Below are positions 17,016 to 23,967 of a DNA stretch of 37,936 nucleotides, in pieces. A program made the translations under genes and the position numbers. The stretch is taken from NCBI GenBank assembly GCA_018335975.1, contig JAGXRH010000057.1, positions 1-37,936 on the forward strand, given 5' to 3'. Each line of letters begins with the position of its first letter. Within the stretch, counting starts at the first letter, position 1. The DNA comes from Ignavibacteriales bacterium. GTDB lineage: Bacteria > Bacteroidota > Ignavibacteria > UBA10030 > F1-140-MAGs086. Below the pieces are notes generated by a model that did no database searches, was not told where the DNA came from, and worked only from the letters and a program-made list of their open reading frames with translations.

Positions 17016-17345
17016 TCAAAAGAGATTTTGAATTTTGAAAACTTTCAATAACGCTTTGTCAACTTTTGTTAACTCGTAAGTGGTGAGTTCGCCAATTTTT
17101 CCTTCAACTAAATCAGATGTGAGCGTTAATAATCTGTTTAATTTAAGGAGGGAATCAAACTTGAGTTTATTTGATTCATTTTTTGCAAGAAACACATCAG
17201 AATCAGTTCGAAATTTTATATTCGTCGAAATGAAAGCAAGAGTCACATCATTAAGTTCAGTTGATAATACCAATGCTGGTCGAATTTTCGTTGCTGATAA
17301 ATCTGTATAGGGAAAAGGAACGAGAACAATATCGCCTTTTTTCAT
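17016..17345 (-). CDS. MazF/PemK-family toxin
   Basis: Protein of 109 residues with the PemK/MazF fold signature: MKKGDIVLVPFPYTDLS (strands 1-2), KIRPALVLS (the RPALV core) and a C-terminal LVEGKIGEL segment. Family members are mRNA-cleaving endoribonucleases held inactive by a co-transcribed antitoxin. The start overlaps the upstream small gene by four bases (ATGA), the usual toxin-antitoxin layout. The stop lies only three bases before the guaA ATG, so the toxin probably shares a transcript with guaB and guaA. Activity is inferred from the family. Confidence 0.83.
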   Translation of the reverse strand: MKKGDIVLVPFPYTDLSATKIRPALVLSTELNDVTLAFISTNIKFRTDSDVFLAKNESNKLKFDSLLKLNRLLTLTSDLVEGKIGELTTYELTKVDKALLKVFKIQNLF

Positions 17346-17569
17346 TTGTATCGTTCAATTAAATCGGCTTTGGTGTAGATTTCTTCTTCTTGGTCAAGGA
17401 AAGCAAAATTTTTCGATTGTGAAGCAAGTATTTTAATTCCTTCTTGCAACTCAAATTCCTCTTGCTTAAAGAGTAGATATTCTGCAAAATTCAGCACCTC
17501 TTTCATTTTGTCCTCGTGCAGCATTTGAACGTATGCAGCTGTTTTTTCGATGAGTTCATTTCGGTTCAT
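17342..17569 (-). CDS. Antitoxin of the MazF-type pair (DUF2281-like)
   Basis: Acidic protein of 75 residues overlapping the MazF-type toxin start by four bases. The N-terminal half (ELIEKTAAYVQMLHEDKMKE, then VLNFAEYL) is the helical region typical of DUF2281-like antitoxins. The C-terminal half (ILASQSKNFAFLDQEEEIY) is probably the toxin-binding tail. There is a 57-bp gap to the guaB stop, with no clear terminator. Assignment rests on position and the helical N-terminus. Confidence 0.68.
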   Translation of the reverse strand: MNRNELIEKTAAYVQMLHEDKMKEVLNFAEYLLFKQEEFELQEGIKILASQSKNFAFLDQEEEIYTKADLIERYK

Positions 17570-17626
17570 AAAATAGTTTCTTTCCTAAATTTTATTCGAG
17601 TGAAATATAAAGTTTCTTCCTCATTT

Positions 17627-18718
17627 TTATCTCATTGCCTCACTCATAATTTGCACATCGTGCGGTAAACTTTCTCTCATTCCCGCTTTCGTGATGAAAG
17701 TAAATTGCGCTTTCCTGTGAAGTTCGGAAATATTTTTTGCACCAACGTATCCCATTCCTGAACGAAGTCCGCCGAGAATTTGTGAAATGACATTCGCTAA
17801 ACTTCCGCGATACGGAACTCTTCCTACAACTCCTTCCGCGACAGTTTTCGTCGTGGCTTTCAAGCCTCCTGTATATCTATCTCCGCCGACTCCTTGCATT
17901 GCGCCTATTGAACCCATTCCGCGATAGTGTTTGAATTTTCTTCCGTGCAGTTCAATCAGTTCGCCGGGGCTTTCGTCCGTTCCTGCAAGTAAATTTCCTA
18001 ACATCACAACACTCGCACCGGCAGCAAGCGCTTTTACAACATCGGCAGAATTTTTGATTCCACCATCAGCAATGATTGGAATATTATTTTGCTTTGCAAC
18101 TTTCGATGTTTCCATAATTACGGAAAGTTGCGGAACACCAACGCCGGCAACAATTCTCGTTGTACAAATAGAACCGGGACCAATTCCGACGCGAAGAATA
18201 TCCGCTCCGTTATCAATAAGAAATTTTGCACCGTCGCTCGTTCCAACGTTTCCTGCAATCAACACAAGCGAAGAATATTCCTTTCGTAAAAATTGCAATG
18301 CATCTTTTACTTTTTTGGAATGACCATGCGCCGTATCAATAACAAGCGTGGAAACTCCTTCGTTCACTAATGCGGATGCTCGTTTCTTGTAATCTTCACC
18401 AACTCCAACTGCCGCGCCGACTAATGCTTTTTTATTTTTTGATTTTACTTTTGCAACTTCATGTGCTTGTTTTTCAACTGTAAGATTGCGGTGAATTATT
18501 CCCATTCCACCTTCGTTTGCAATTACGCTTGCCATTTCGCTTTCTGTAACTGTGTCCATTGGCGAAGAGAGAATCGGAATTTTCAAATGTAATTTTTTTG
18601 AAAGTGAAACGGATGTATCAACTTCATTTGGTAATACTTCGGAGTATTGTGGAAGAAGAAGCACGTCGTCAAAGGTGAGTGAAACAGAAAACGATAGATT
18701 TTGATAAGGAGAGTTCAT
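17627..18718 (-). CDS. guaB: IMP dehydrogenase lacking CBS domains
   Basis: Oxidises IMP to XMP with NAD, the first committed step to GMP. I place the start at ATG 18718, giving 363 residues; an upstream ATG at 18763 would add 15 unconserved residues. It shows LTFDDVLLLPQYSEVLP at the N-terminus, catalytic Cys185 in GIGPGSICTTR, IIADGGIKNS, the phosphate loop MLGNLLAGTDE and the flap GGDRYTGG. The usual length is about 488, because two CBS domains normally interrupt the barrel after about residue 90. Here HEVAKVK runs straight into KKALVGAAVGV, so the Bateman module is absent. Without it, allosteric control by purine nucleotides is probably lost. Upstream and divergent is thrS; downstream are a toxin-antitoxin pair and guaA. 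Confidence 0.94.
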   Translation of the reverse strand: MNSPYQNLSFSVSLTFDDVLLLPQYSEVLPNEVDTSVSLSKKLHLKIPILSSPMDTVTESEMASVIANEGGMGIIHRNLTVEKQAHEVAKVKSKNKKALVGAAVGVGEDYKKRASALVNEGVSTLVIDTAHGHSKKVKDALQFLRKEYSSLVLIAGNVGTSDGAKFLIDNGADILRVGIGPGSICTTRIVAGVGVPQLSVIMETSKVAKQNNIPIIADGGIKNSADVVKALAAGASVVMLGNLLAGTDESPGELIELHGRKFKHYRGMGSIGAMQGVGGDRYTGGLKATTKTVAEGVVGRVPYRGSLANVISQILGGLRSGMGYVGAKNISELHRKAQFTFITKAGMRESLPHDVQIMSEAMR

Positions 18719-18771
18719 AATGCGATAATAAATTCTGGAGAAAATACAAAAAAGTCTTTGCAACTTTCTTT

Positions 18772-18801
18772 TTGCTCGACATTTAAATTTTCCTATATTT
18801 T
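18772..18801 (+). promoter_or_regulatory. Putative thrS promoter
   Basis: TTG (18772-18774) and TATATTTT (18794-18801) are separated by 19 bases. This fits the Bacteroidota-type pattern TTG-N19-TAnnTTTG except for the last base. It faces thrS in the divergent guaB/thrS gap and lies about 45 bp before the hairpin leader. Confidence 0.5.
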
Positions 18802-18846
18802 CGCCGCAAAAATCAGATTTTCAATTCCATATAACTCTTTTATGTG

Positions 18847-18873
18847 AAAATCGGAGAATATCTCCGATTTTTT
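18847..18873 (+). terminator. Intrinsic terminator/attenuator in the thrS leader
   Basis: Perfect 11-bp stem (AAAATCGGAGA with TCTCCGATTTT), ATA loop and T tract, ending 13 bases before the chosen thrS start at 18887. Nothing lies upstream to be terminated on this strand, because guaB points away. It is therefore more likely to attenuate thrS and its operon, or to form a regulated mRNA leader. No T-box motif is visible in the short leader. Confidence 0.7.
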
Positions 18874-18886
18874 GTTTCTATACGCA

Positions 18887-20812
18887 TTGCCAACAATCAA
18901 TATTACATATCCCGACGGAACCGTAAAACAGTTTGAACAGAACGTAACGGGAAAGCAAATCGCCGAATCTATCAGCAAACGCCTTGCAGAAGAAGCGCTT
19001 GCTGTGGAAGTGAACGGCGACATCTGGGATTTATCGCGTGCAATTCCGAATGATGCATCGCTGAAAATTCTGAAATGGGATAGCGACGGCGGAAAATTTG
19101 CGTATTGGCATTCCTCTGCGCATTTAATGGCGGAAGCGATTCAATCACTTTTTCCACAAGCGAAATTTACGATTGGTCCGCCGATTGAAAACGGTTTTTA
19201 TTACGATATAGATTTAGGCGATTATACACTTTCTCCCGACGATTTGTTAAAAATCGAAAAGAAGATGGAGGAGTTAACAAAGCGCGATGTTCCGTATATT
19301 CGCTCCGAAATTTCAGCGGATGATGCCCTTGCGTTTTACAAAAACCTCGGCAATGAATACAAAGTCGAACTTATTGAAGGACTGAAAACAAACGGCGACG
19401 CGATTACGTTTTACAAACACGGAACGTTCACTGATTTATGTCGCGGTCCACACGTTCCTTCGACGGGAAAAATAAAAGCGATTAAATTGTTGAGCGCAAC
19501 GGGAGCGTATTGGCGTGGCGACGAAAAAAATAAAATGCTTCAGCGAGTGTACGGAATTACTTTTCCAACCAAAAAAGAACTCGACGAGTATTTATTTCAA
19601 CTTGAAGAAGCAAAACGCCGAGACCATCGCAAACTCGGAAAAGAACTTGATTTATTTGTCTTCCACGAAATTTCTCCCGGCGCGCCATTTTGGTTACCGA
19701 AGGGAATGATAATTTTCCGTGAGTTGGAAAAATTTTTACGAAGTGAACTTGATAAACGCGGCTATCAGGAAATCAACACGCCGATGTTGGTGAAAAAAGA
19801 TTTGTGGGAACGTTCCGGACATTGGGCGCACTATCAGGAAAATATGTTTCGACTCGAAGCAGACGAAACGATTTACAGTCTGAAACCAATGAATTGTCCT
19901 GAAAGCACGTACGTGTATAAACACGCTTTGCGAAGTTACCGCGATTTGCCGTTACGTTTTTCAGAAATCGGAAGATTACATCGCAACGAAGTTTCCGGCG
20001 CGCTTGGCGGATTGTTTCGTGTTCGGCAAATAACAATGGACGACGCGCATATTTACTGTCGTCCCGAACAAATTTTAGAAGAGATTACGAATCTCATTGA
20101 ACTGGTCGAATTTTTTTATTCCATTTTTGGATTGAAGCCGACGTACAAACTTTCGACAAAACCTGATGGCGCGATGGGCGATGCAAAACTTTGGGAACAA
20201 GCGGAAGCGAATTTGAAACAAGCGTTGGTGAGCAATAATATTCCTTTCGGCGTGAAAGAAAAAGACGGCGCATTTTACGGACCGAAAATTGATATTCAAA
20301 TTAAAGATGCTCTCAATCGCGAATGGCAAGTTGCAACAATTCAACTCGATTTTGTAATGTTGCCCGAACGATTTGAACTTGAATACGTTGATATTGACGG
20401 AACGAGAAAACGTCCCGTTGCAATTCATCGCGCAATTTTCGGTTCATTCGAAAGATTTATCGGCGTATTGACAGAACATTTTGCCGGAGCATTTCCGACA
20501 TGGCTTTCGCCGGTTCAAGTCGCCGTTCTGCCCATTACCGATTCGCTGAATGAATACGCGAAAAATGTTTTCCAACAATTGAAAGAAAACAATGTTCGTG
20601 TTGAGTTCGATGAACGCAGCGAAAAAATTGGTTACAAAATCCGCGATTGGGAAATGAAGAAAGTTCCGTATATGCTTGTCGTTGGAGAAAAAGAAAAACA
20701 AGCAAACGCAGTTTCAGTTCGCCAGCATAAAAAAGGCGATTTAGGTTCACAACAATTAAAAGAATTTATCACGAAAATAAATTCAGAAATACTAGAGAAA
20801 AAAATATCGTAA
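18887..20812 (+). CDS. thrS: Threonyl-tRNA synthetase
   Basis: Charges tRNA-Thr with threonine. I choose TTG 18887, giving 641 residues beginning MPTINITYPDG, because the family typically begins MPTI. TTG 18872 would start inside the terminator hairpin. Domains are TGS (1-60), the editing domain with HSSAH near 80 and CRGPH near 190, and the class II core (about 245-530). Zinc-binding Cys lies in MNCPEST, and a zinc His in AIHRAIFGS. The C-terminal anticodon-binding domain (535-641) contains VGEKEKQANAVSVR. It heads the order thrS-infC-rpmI-rplT-pheS, conserved in many bacteria. An intrinsic hairpin right before the start suggests attenuation. Confidence 0.96.
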   Translation: MPTINITYPDGTVKQFEQNVTGKQIAESISKRLAEEALAVEVNGDIWDLSRAIPNDASLKILKWDSDGGKFAYWHSSAHLMAEAIQSLFPQAKFTIGPPIENGFYYDIDLGDYTLSPDDLLKIEKKMEELTKRDVPYIRSEISADDALAFYKNLGNEYKVELIEGLKTNGDAITFYKHGTFTDLCRGPHVPSTGKIKAIKLLSATGAYWRGDEKNKMLQRVYGITFPTKKELDEYLFQLEEAKRRDHRKLGKELDLFVFHEISPGAPFWLPKGMIIFRELEKFLRSELDKRGYQEINTPMLVKKDLWERSGHWAHYQENMFRLEADETIYSLKPMNCPESTYVYKHALRSYRDLPLRFSEIGRLHRNEVSGALGGLFRVRQITMDDAHIYCRPEQILEEITNLIELVEFFYSIFGLKPTYKLSTKPDGAMGDAKLWEQAEANLKQALVSNNIPFGVKEKDGAFYGPKIDIQIKDALNREWQVATIQLDFVMLPERFELEYVDIDGTRKRPVAIHRAIFGSFERFIGVLTEHFAGAFPTWLSPVQVAVLPITDSLNEYAKNVFQQLKENNVRVEFDERSEKIGYKIRDWEMKKVPYMLVVGEKEKQANAVSVRQHKKGDLGSQQLKEFITKINSEILEKKIS

Positions 20813-20841
20813 AAACATTTGTAAAAGCCGGAGATAGAAGA

Positions 20842-21402
20842 ATCAGAGAAGTTAAACGAACAGTCCGAATAAACGATGAAATTCGTAGTCCCGAAATTCG
20901 CGTTCTCGATGATAGCGGCCAGCAACTCGGGGTTATGCATCCGCGTGAAGCACTGCAAATAGCGCGTGAACGGGAAGTGGATTTGATAGAAATTGTCCCG
21001 AATGCCCAGCCGCCCGTTTGTAAAATTATGGAGTACGGGAAATATCAGTATGACCAGACGAAGAAAGAAAAAATTCAACGTAAACATCAGCATGTCTCTC
21101 AGGTAAAAGAGTTGCGATTTCATCCGCATACCGATACGCATGATTTTGATTTTAAGATGAGGCACGCGCGTCATTTTATTGAGCAGGGACATAAAGTAAA
21201 AGCGGTTGTTCAGTTTCGTGGAAGGCAACTTGCGTATAAAGAACACGGCACGGAATTACTCAAACGGGTCGAAGAGCAACTTTCCGACATTGCCAAAGTG
21301 GAAATGCAGACCAAACTCGAAGGCTCGCACATGATTATGATATTTATCCCGGATAAAGCTGCGAAGAAGAAGAAAAAAGATATTTCAGAAAATACACTAT
21401 AA
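20842..21402 (+). CDS. infC: Translation initiation factor IF-3 with a probable ATC start
   Basis: IF-3 binds the 30S subunit, blocks 50S joining and rejects wrong start codons. The conserved N-terminal domain begins RINDEIRSPEIRVL, upstream of the first ATG at 20935. Translation must therefore start earlier at a non-standard codon. ATC at 20842 is preceded by GGAG eight bases upstream, the best ribosome site here, and gives 186 residues, normal for the family. The linker NAQPPVCKIMEYGKYQYDQ and the C-terminal domain (VKELRFHPHTD, RFRGRQLAYKEHG-like) are intact. E. coli infC starts at AUU and uses it for autoregulation; the same logic may apply. It lies 29 bp after thrS. Confidence 0.93.
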   Translation: MREVKRTVRINDEIRSPEIRVLDDSGQQLGVMHPREALQIAREREVDLIEIVPNAQPPVCKIMEYGKYQYDQTKKEKIQRKHQHVSQVKELRFHPHTDTHDFDFKMRHARHFIEQGHKVKAVVQFRGRQLAYKEHGTELLKRVEEQLSDIAKVEMQTKLEGSHMIMIFIPDKAAKKKKKDISENTL

Positions 21403-21427
21403 CACATAATAATCAAACAGGAAATTT

Positions 21428-21622
21428 ATGCCCAAAATGAAATCCAATTCCGGAGCGAAGAAACGGTTCTCACGAACAGGAACAGGAAAATTGAAACGCC
21501 ACCACGCTTTTCATAGCCACATCCTCTCGTCGAAATCGCAAAAGCGAAAACGCAATCTTCGCAAATCCGGTTTAGTTGACGTAACCGAACAGAAAAAATT
21601 TGACGTTTTGTTGCAAGGATAA
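21428..21622 (+). CDS. rpmI: Ribosomal protein L35
   Basis: Basic 64-residue protein of the large ribosomal subunit. It begins [14 protein letters not shown] and contains [14 protein letters not shown]-like and [12 protein letters not shown] segments typical of bL35. AGGAAA lies seven bases before the ATG. It sits in the infC-rpmI-rplT trio, whose expression in E. coli is controlled by L20 binding the leader. The 25-bp gap after infC leaves no room here for a long L20-binding leader. Confidence 0.97.
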   Translation: MPKMKSNSGAKKRFSRTGTGKLKRHHAFHSHILSSKSQKRKRNLRKSGLVDVTEQKKFDVLLQG

Positions 21623-21672
21623 TTTTTAATTCACCTATATCACTCACAAACTTATGAAAGGTAAGTGCAACT

Positions 21673-22020
21673 ATGCCACGTTCGCAAAATAAAGTTGCCT
21701 CCCACCGCCGTCGCAAAAAAATATTAGCACAAGCGAAAGGCTTTTGGGGAAGACGAAAAAATCTCATCGGTGTTGCAAAACATCACGTTGATAAAGCGAT
21801 GCAGTATATGTATCGCGACCGCCGCAGAAAGAAACGGGAATTCCGCGCATTGTGGATAACTCGTATCAACGCCGCAGCGCGACTCAACGGTACAACGTAC
21901 TCCCGTTTGATGGATGCTTTAAAAAAGAAATCCATCGAGATCAATCGTAAAGTACTCGCAGATTTAGCCGCGAATCAGCCGCAAGCGTTCGCCGAAATCT
22001 GTAAACTCGCAACAGCGTAA
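21673..22020 (+). CDS. rplT: Ribosomal protein L20
   Basis: RNA-binding protein of 115 residues needed early in 50S assembly. It starts [20 protein letters not shown] and continues [34 protein letters not shown] and [16 protein letters not shown], all standard bL20 signatures. In other bacteria it represses its own operon. A strong double hairpin with a T tract follows before pheS. Confidence 0.97.
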   Translation: MPRSQNKVASHRRRKKILAQAKGFWGRRKNLIGVAKHHVDKAMQYMYRDRRRKKREFRALWITRINAAARLNGTTYSRLMDALKKKSIEINRKVLADLAANQPQAFAEICKLATA

Positions 22021-22024
22021 CTTT

Positions 22025-22097
22025 AAATCTTCTTTGAAGAGTATTTGCTACTCACTTTTGAAGTGAGTAGCAAATTTCTTTGAGAAGATTTTTTTGT
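22025..22097 (+). terminator. Long hairpin with T tract between rplT and pheS
   Basis: An inner perfect 15-bp stem (22043-22057 with 22061-22075, loop TTG) is enclosed by an outer 9-bp stem (AAATCTTCT at 22025 with AGAAGATTT at 22083). A T tract ends 11 bases before the pheS ATG. It could be an intrinsic terminator for the ribosomal-protein part or an attenuator for pheS. As with thrS, the structure sits almost on the start of the synthetase gene. Confidence 0.75.
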
Positions 22098-22107
22098 TTT
22101 TACAAGT

Positions 22108-23118
22108 ATGTTACAAAAAATAGAAACCATAAAACAGCAAGTCCTCTCCGAACTCAGCGAAATCAAATCATTGAGTGATGCAGAAAACTTTCGTATAAAA
22201 TTTCTTGCGAGAAAAGGAATTGTAGCAGAGTTGTTCGATGAAATGAAAAATGTTTCTTCCGAGCAACGTCCGCTTGTTGGGAAAGCATTGAATGAACTTC
22301 GTCAACTTGCACAAACTTCTTTCGATAATAAAAAATTAGAATTAGAAGGAGGAAGTAAATCCGTCGAACAAAAAATTGATTTATCGCTTCCCGGAAGAAA
22401 AAAATGGATTGGCACAAAACATCCGCTCACGCAAACGCTCGAAGAAATAAAACGCATATTTCTCGGAATGGGATTTTCGATTGCAACGGGACCGGAAATT
22501 GAAGACGATTATCATAACTTCGAAGCGTTGAATTTTCCCACCGACCATCCTGCGCGCGATATGCAAGATACTTTTTTCATTGATGAAAAAATTTTGCTGC
22601 GTACGCATACTTCTCCCGTTCAAATTCGAATAATGGAAAATCAACAACCGCCGGTTCGCGTGATAATGCCGGGAAGAGTGTATCGCAACGAAGCAATCAG
22701 CGCGCGCAGTTATTGTCTCTTTCATCAAGTCGAAGGATTGTATGTTGATGAAGGCGTAACATTCAGCGAGTTGAAAGGAACGCTCGTTGCGTTTGCAAAA
22801 CAATTTTACGGAAGCGATATCAAATTTAAATTTCGTCCGAGTTATTTTCCGTTCACTGAGCCGAGCGCGGAAATGGACATTACGTGCATTTTGTGTAAAG
22901 GAAAAGGTTGTCGCGTTTGTAAACATTCCGGTTGGTTGGAAATTCTCGGTTGCGGAATGGTGAATCCGAACGTGTATAAATTTGTCGGATACGATTCTGA
23001 AAAATATACCGGTTATGCTTTCGGAATGGGAATTGAACGCATCGCAATGCTTCGTTACGGCATTGATGATATTCGCATTTTGTATGAGAATGATGTGAGA
23101 TTTTTGAGGCAGTTTTAA
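22108..23118 (+). CDS. pheS: Phenylalanyl-tRNA synthetase alpha subunit
   Basis: Catalytic subunit of the alpha2-beta2 PheRS. It has 336 residues with an N-terminal coiled coil (1-85). The class II core includes HPLTQTLEEIKRIFLGMGF, DTFFIDEKILLRTHTSPVQI (motif 2 region) and motif 3 GMGIERIAMLRYGI. A Cys cluster (CILCKGKGCRVCK) in ITCILCKGKGCRVC looks like a structural zinc site, as in several other bacterial PheS. Unusually, the partner pheT is not adjacent: three small toxin-antitoxin-like genes lie between them. A hairpin leader precedes the ATG. Confidence 0.96.
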   Translation: MLQKIETIKQQVLSELSEIKSLSDAENFRIKFLARKGIVAELFDEMKNVSSEQRPLVGKALNELRQLAQTSFDNKKLELEGGSKSVEQKIDLSLPGRKKWIGTKHPLTQTLEEIKRIFLGMGFSIATGPEIEDDYHNFEALNFPTDHPARDMQDTFFIDEKILLRTHTSPVQIRIMENQQPPVRVIMPGRVYRNEAISARSYCLFHQVEGLYVDEGVTFSELKGTLVAFAKQFYGSDIKFKFRPSYFPFTEPSAEMDITCILCKGKGCRVCKHSGWLEILGCGMVNPNVYKFVGYDSEKYTGYAFGMGIERIAMLRYGIDDIRILYENDVRFLRQF

Positions 23119-23157
23119 AATAGAAAATCATCGAAAACAATTTTTATCATTACAATT

Positions 23158-23361
23158 ATGGAAAACATTCTAATCACTACGACAACAAAAAATGATGCAC
23201 GATTGATACTTTCATTAGCGAAGAAACTTGGTTTTTCTTCAATGCTTCTCTCGCGTGAAGAAAAAGAAGATGTAGGTTTATTGCTTGCGATGGAAGAAGG
23301 AAGGAAATCAAAATTCGTTCCTCGCTCTGTTGTGATGAAGCGATTGAAAAATGGAAAGTAA
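23158..23361 (+). CDS. Putative antitoxin between pheS and pheT
   Basis: Small protein of 67 residues. The N-terminal part (ILITTTTKNDARLILSLAKK) and C-terminal tail (KSKFVPRSVVMKRLKNGK) resemble short antitoxins paired with RelE/ParE-type toxins in Bacteroidota and Chlorobi-like genomes. Its stop overlaps the next gene by 11 bases, the usual antitoxin-toxin layout. There is no recognisable DNA-binding motif. The call rests mainly on context. Confidence 0.6.
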   Translation: MENILITTTTKNDARLILSLAKKLGFSSMLLSREEKEDVGLLLAMEEGRKSKFVPRSVVMKRLKNGK

Positions 23362-23617
23362 GTTTCGCGATAAGTTTTATCGGGACGTTGATAAAATTCA
23401 CGACCAACGTATTCTTGATGCTCTATCTGAAACGATTCTCAATGTTGAACAAGCAAAATCACTCAGAGAAATTCAGAATATCAAGAAGATGAAAGGTTCT
23501 GATAATGCTTACCGAATCAAAGTAAAAGAATACAGATTGGGAATTTTTCTTGTTGGTAATGTAATGGAATTCACAAGGTTTCTTCATAGAAAAGAGATTT
23601 ACAGATTTTTTCCATAG
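23351..23617 (+). CDS. RelE/ParE-superfamily toxin-like protein
   Basis: Protein of 88 residues with the compact RelE/ParE pattern: a KFYRDVDKIHDQRILDAL helix, then LREIQNIKKMKGSDNAYRIK (the KL-x-G-x-YRIR-like strand), YRLGIFLVGNV, and FTRFLHRKEIYRFFP at the C-terminus with the HRKEIY motif common in this family. Such toxins cleave mRNA on the ribosome or poison gyrase; which one cannot be read from sequence. It overlaps the putative antitoxin by 11 bases. Confidence 0.75.
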   Translation: MESKFRDKFYRDVDKIHDQRILDALSETILNVEQAKSLREIQNIKKMKGSDNAYRIKVKEYRLGIFLVGNVMEFTRFLHRKEIYRFFP

Positions 23618-23622
23618 AATTT

Positions 23623-23967
23623 ATGTATAACATCGTTTCAGTTACACCACTTGAAAATTTCCGAGTACGATTAGGTCTCTCGAATGAAAAAAATAAAATC
23701 GTTGACCTTGAACCTTTTTTGCGCGGACCAATTTTTGAACCACTCCGCAATGATTTGAAATTATTTCGTTCGGTGTATGTTGATGAAGAACTTGAAACTA
23801 TTGCGTGGAGTAACGGAGCGGATATTGACCCCGATGTTTTGCTCGAAAATTTAACTCCCGCATGGATGGAACAAAAGCAAGAAACTGTTTATACTGAAAA
23901 ATCTTCTCGCGCATTAGCAGTGCAAGAAAAATCGGTTACGTATGGAATGAAAAAATTAAAGAAGTAA
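23623..23967 (+). CDS. DUF2442-like protein
   Basis: Protein of 114 residues. The first 80 (VTPLENFRVRLGLSNEKNKI, then VDLEPFLRGPIFEPLR and IAWSNGADIDPDVL) match the DUF2442 pattern, a small fold often encoded beside DUF4160 proteins and toxin-antitoxin loci. The lysine-rich C-terminal tail is not conserved. Five bases separate it from the toxin-like gene. Its TAA is followed directly by the pheT ATG, so it is probably translated with pheT. Function is unknown. Confidence 0.7.
   Translation: MYNIVSVTPLENFRVRLGLSNEKNKIVDLEPFLRGPIFEPLRNDLKLFRSVYVDEELETIAWSNGADIDPDVLLENLTPAWMEQKQETVYTEKSSRALAVQEKSVTYGMKKLKK

Noticed and set aside
18764-18886. T-box riboswitch upstream of thrS
   Set aside because: The leader is about 85-120 bases and lacks the T-box sequence and the specifier stem. 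Only a terminator hairpin is visible.
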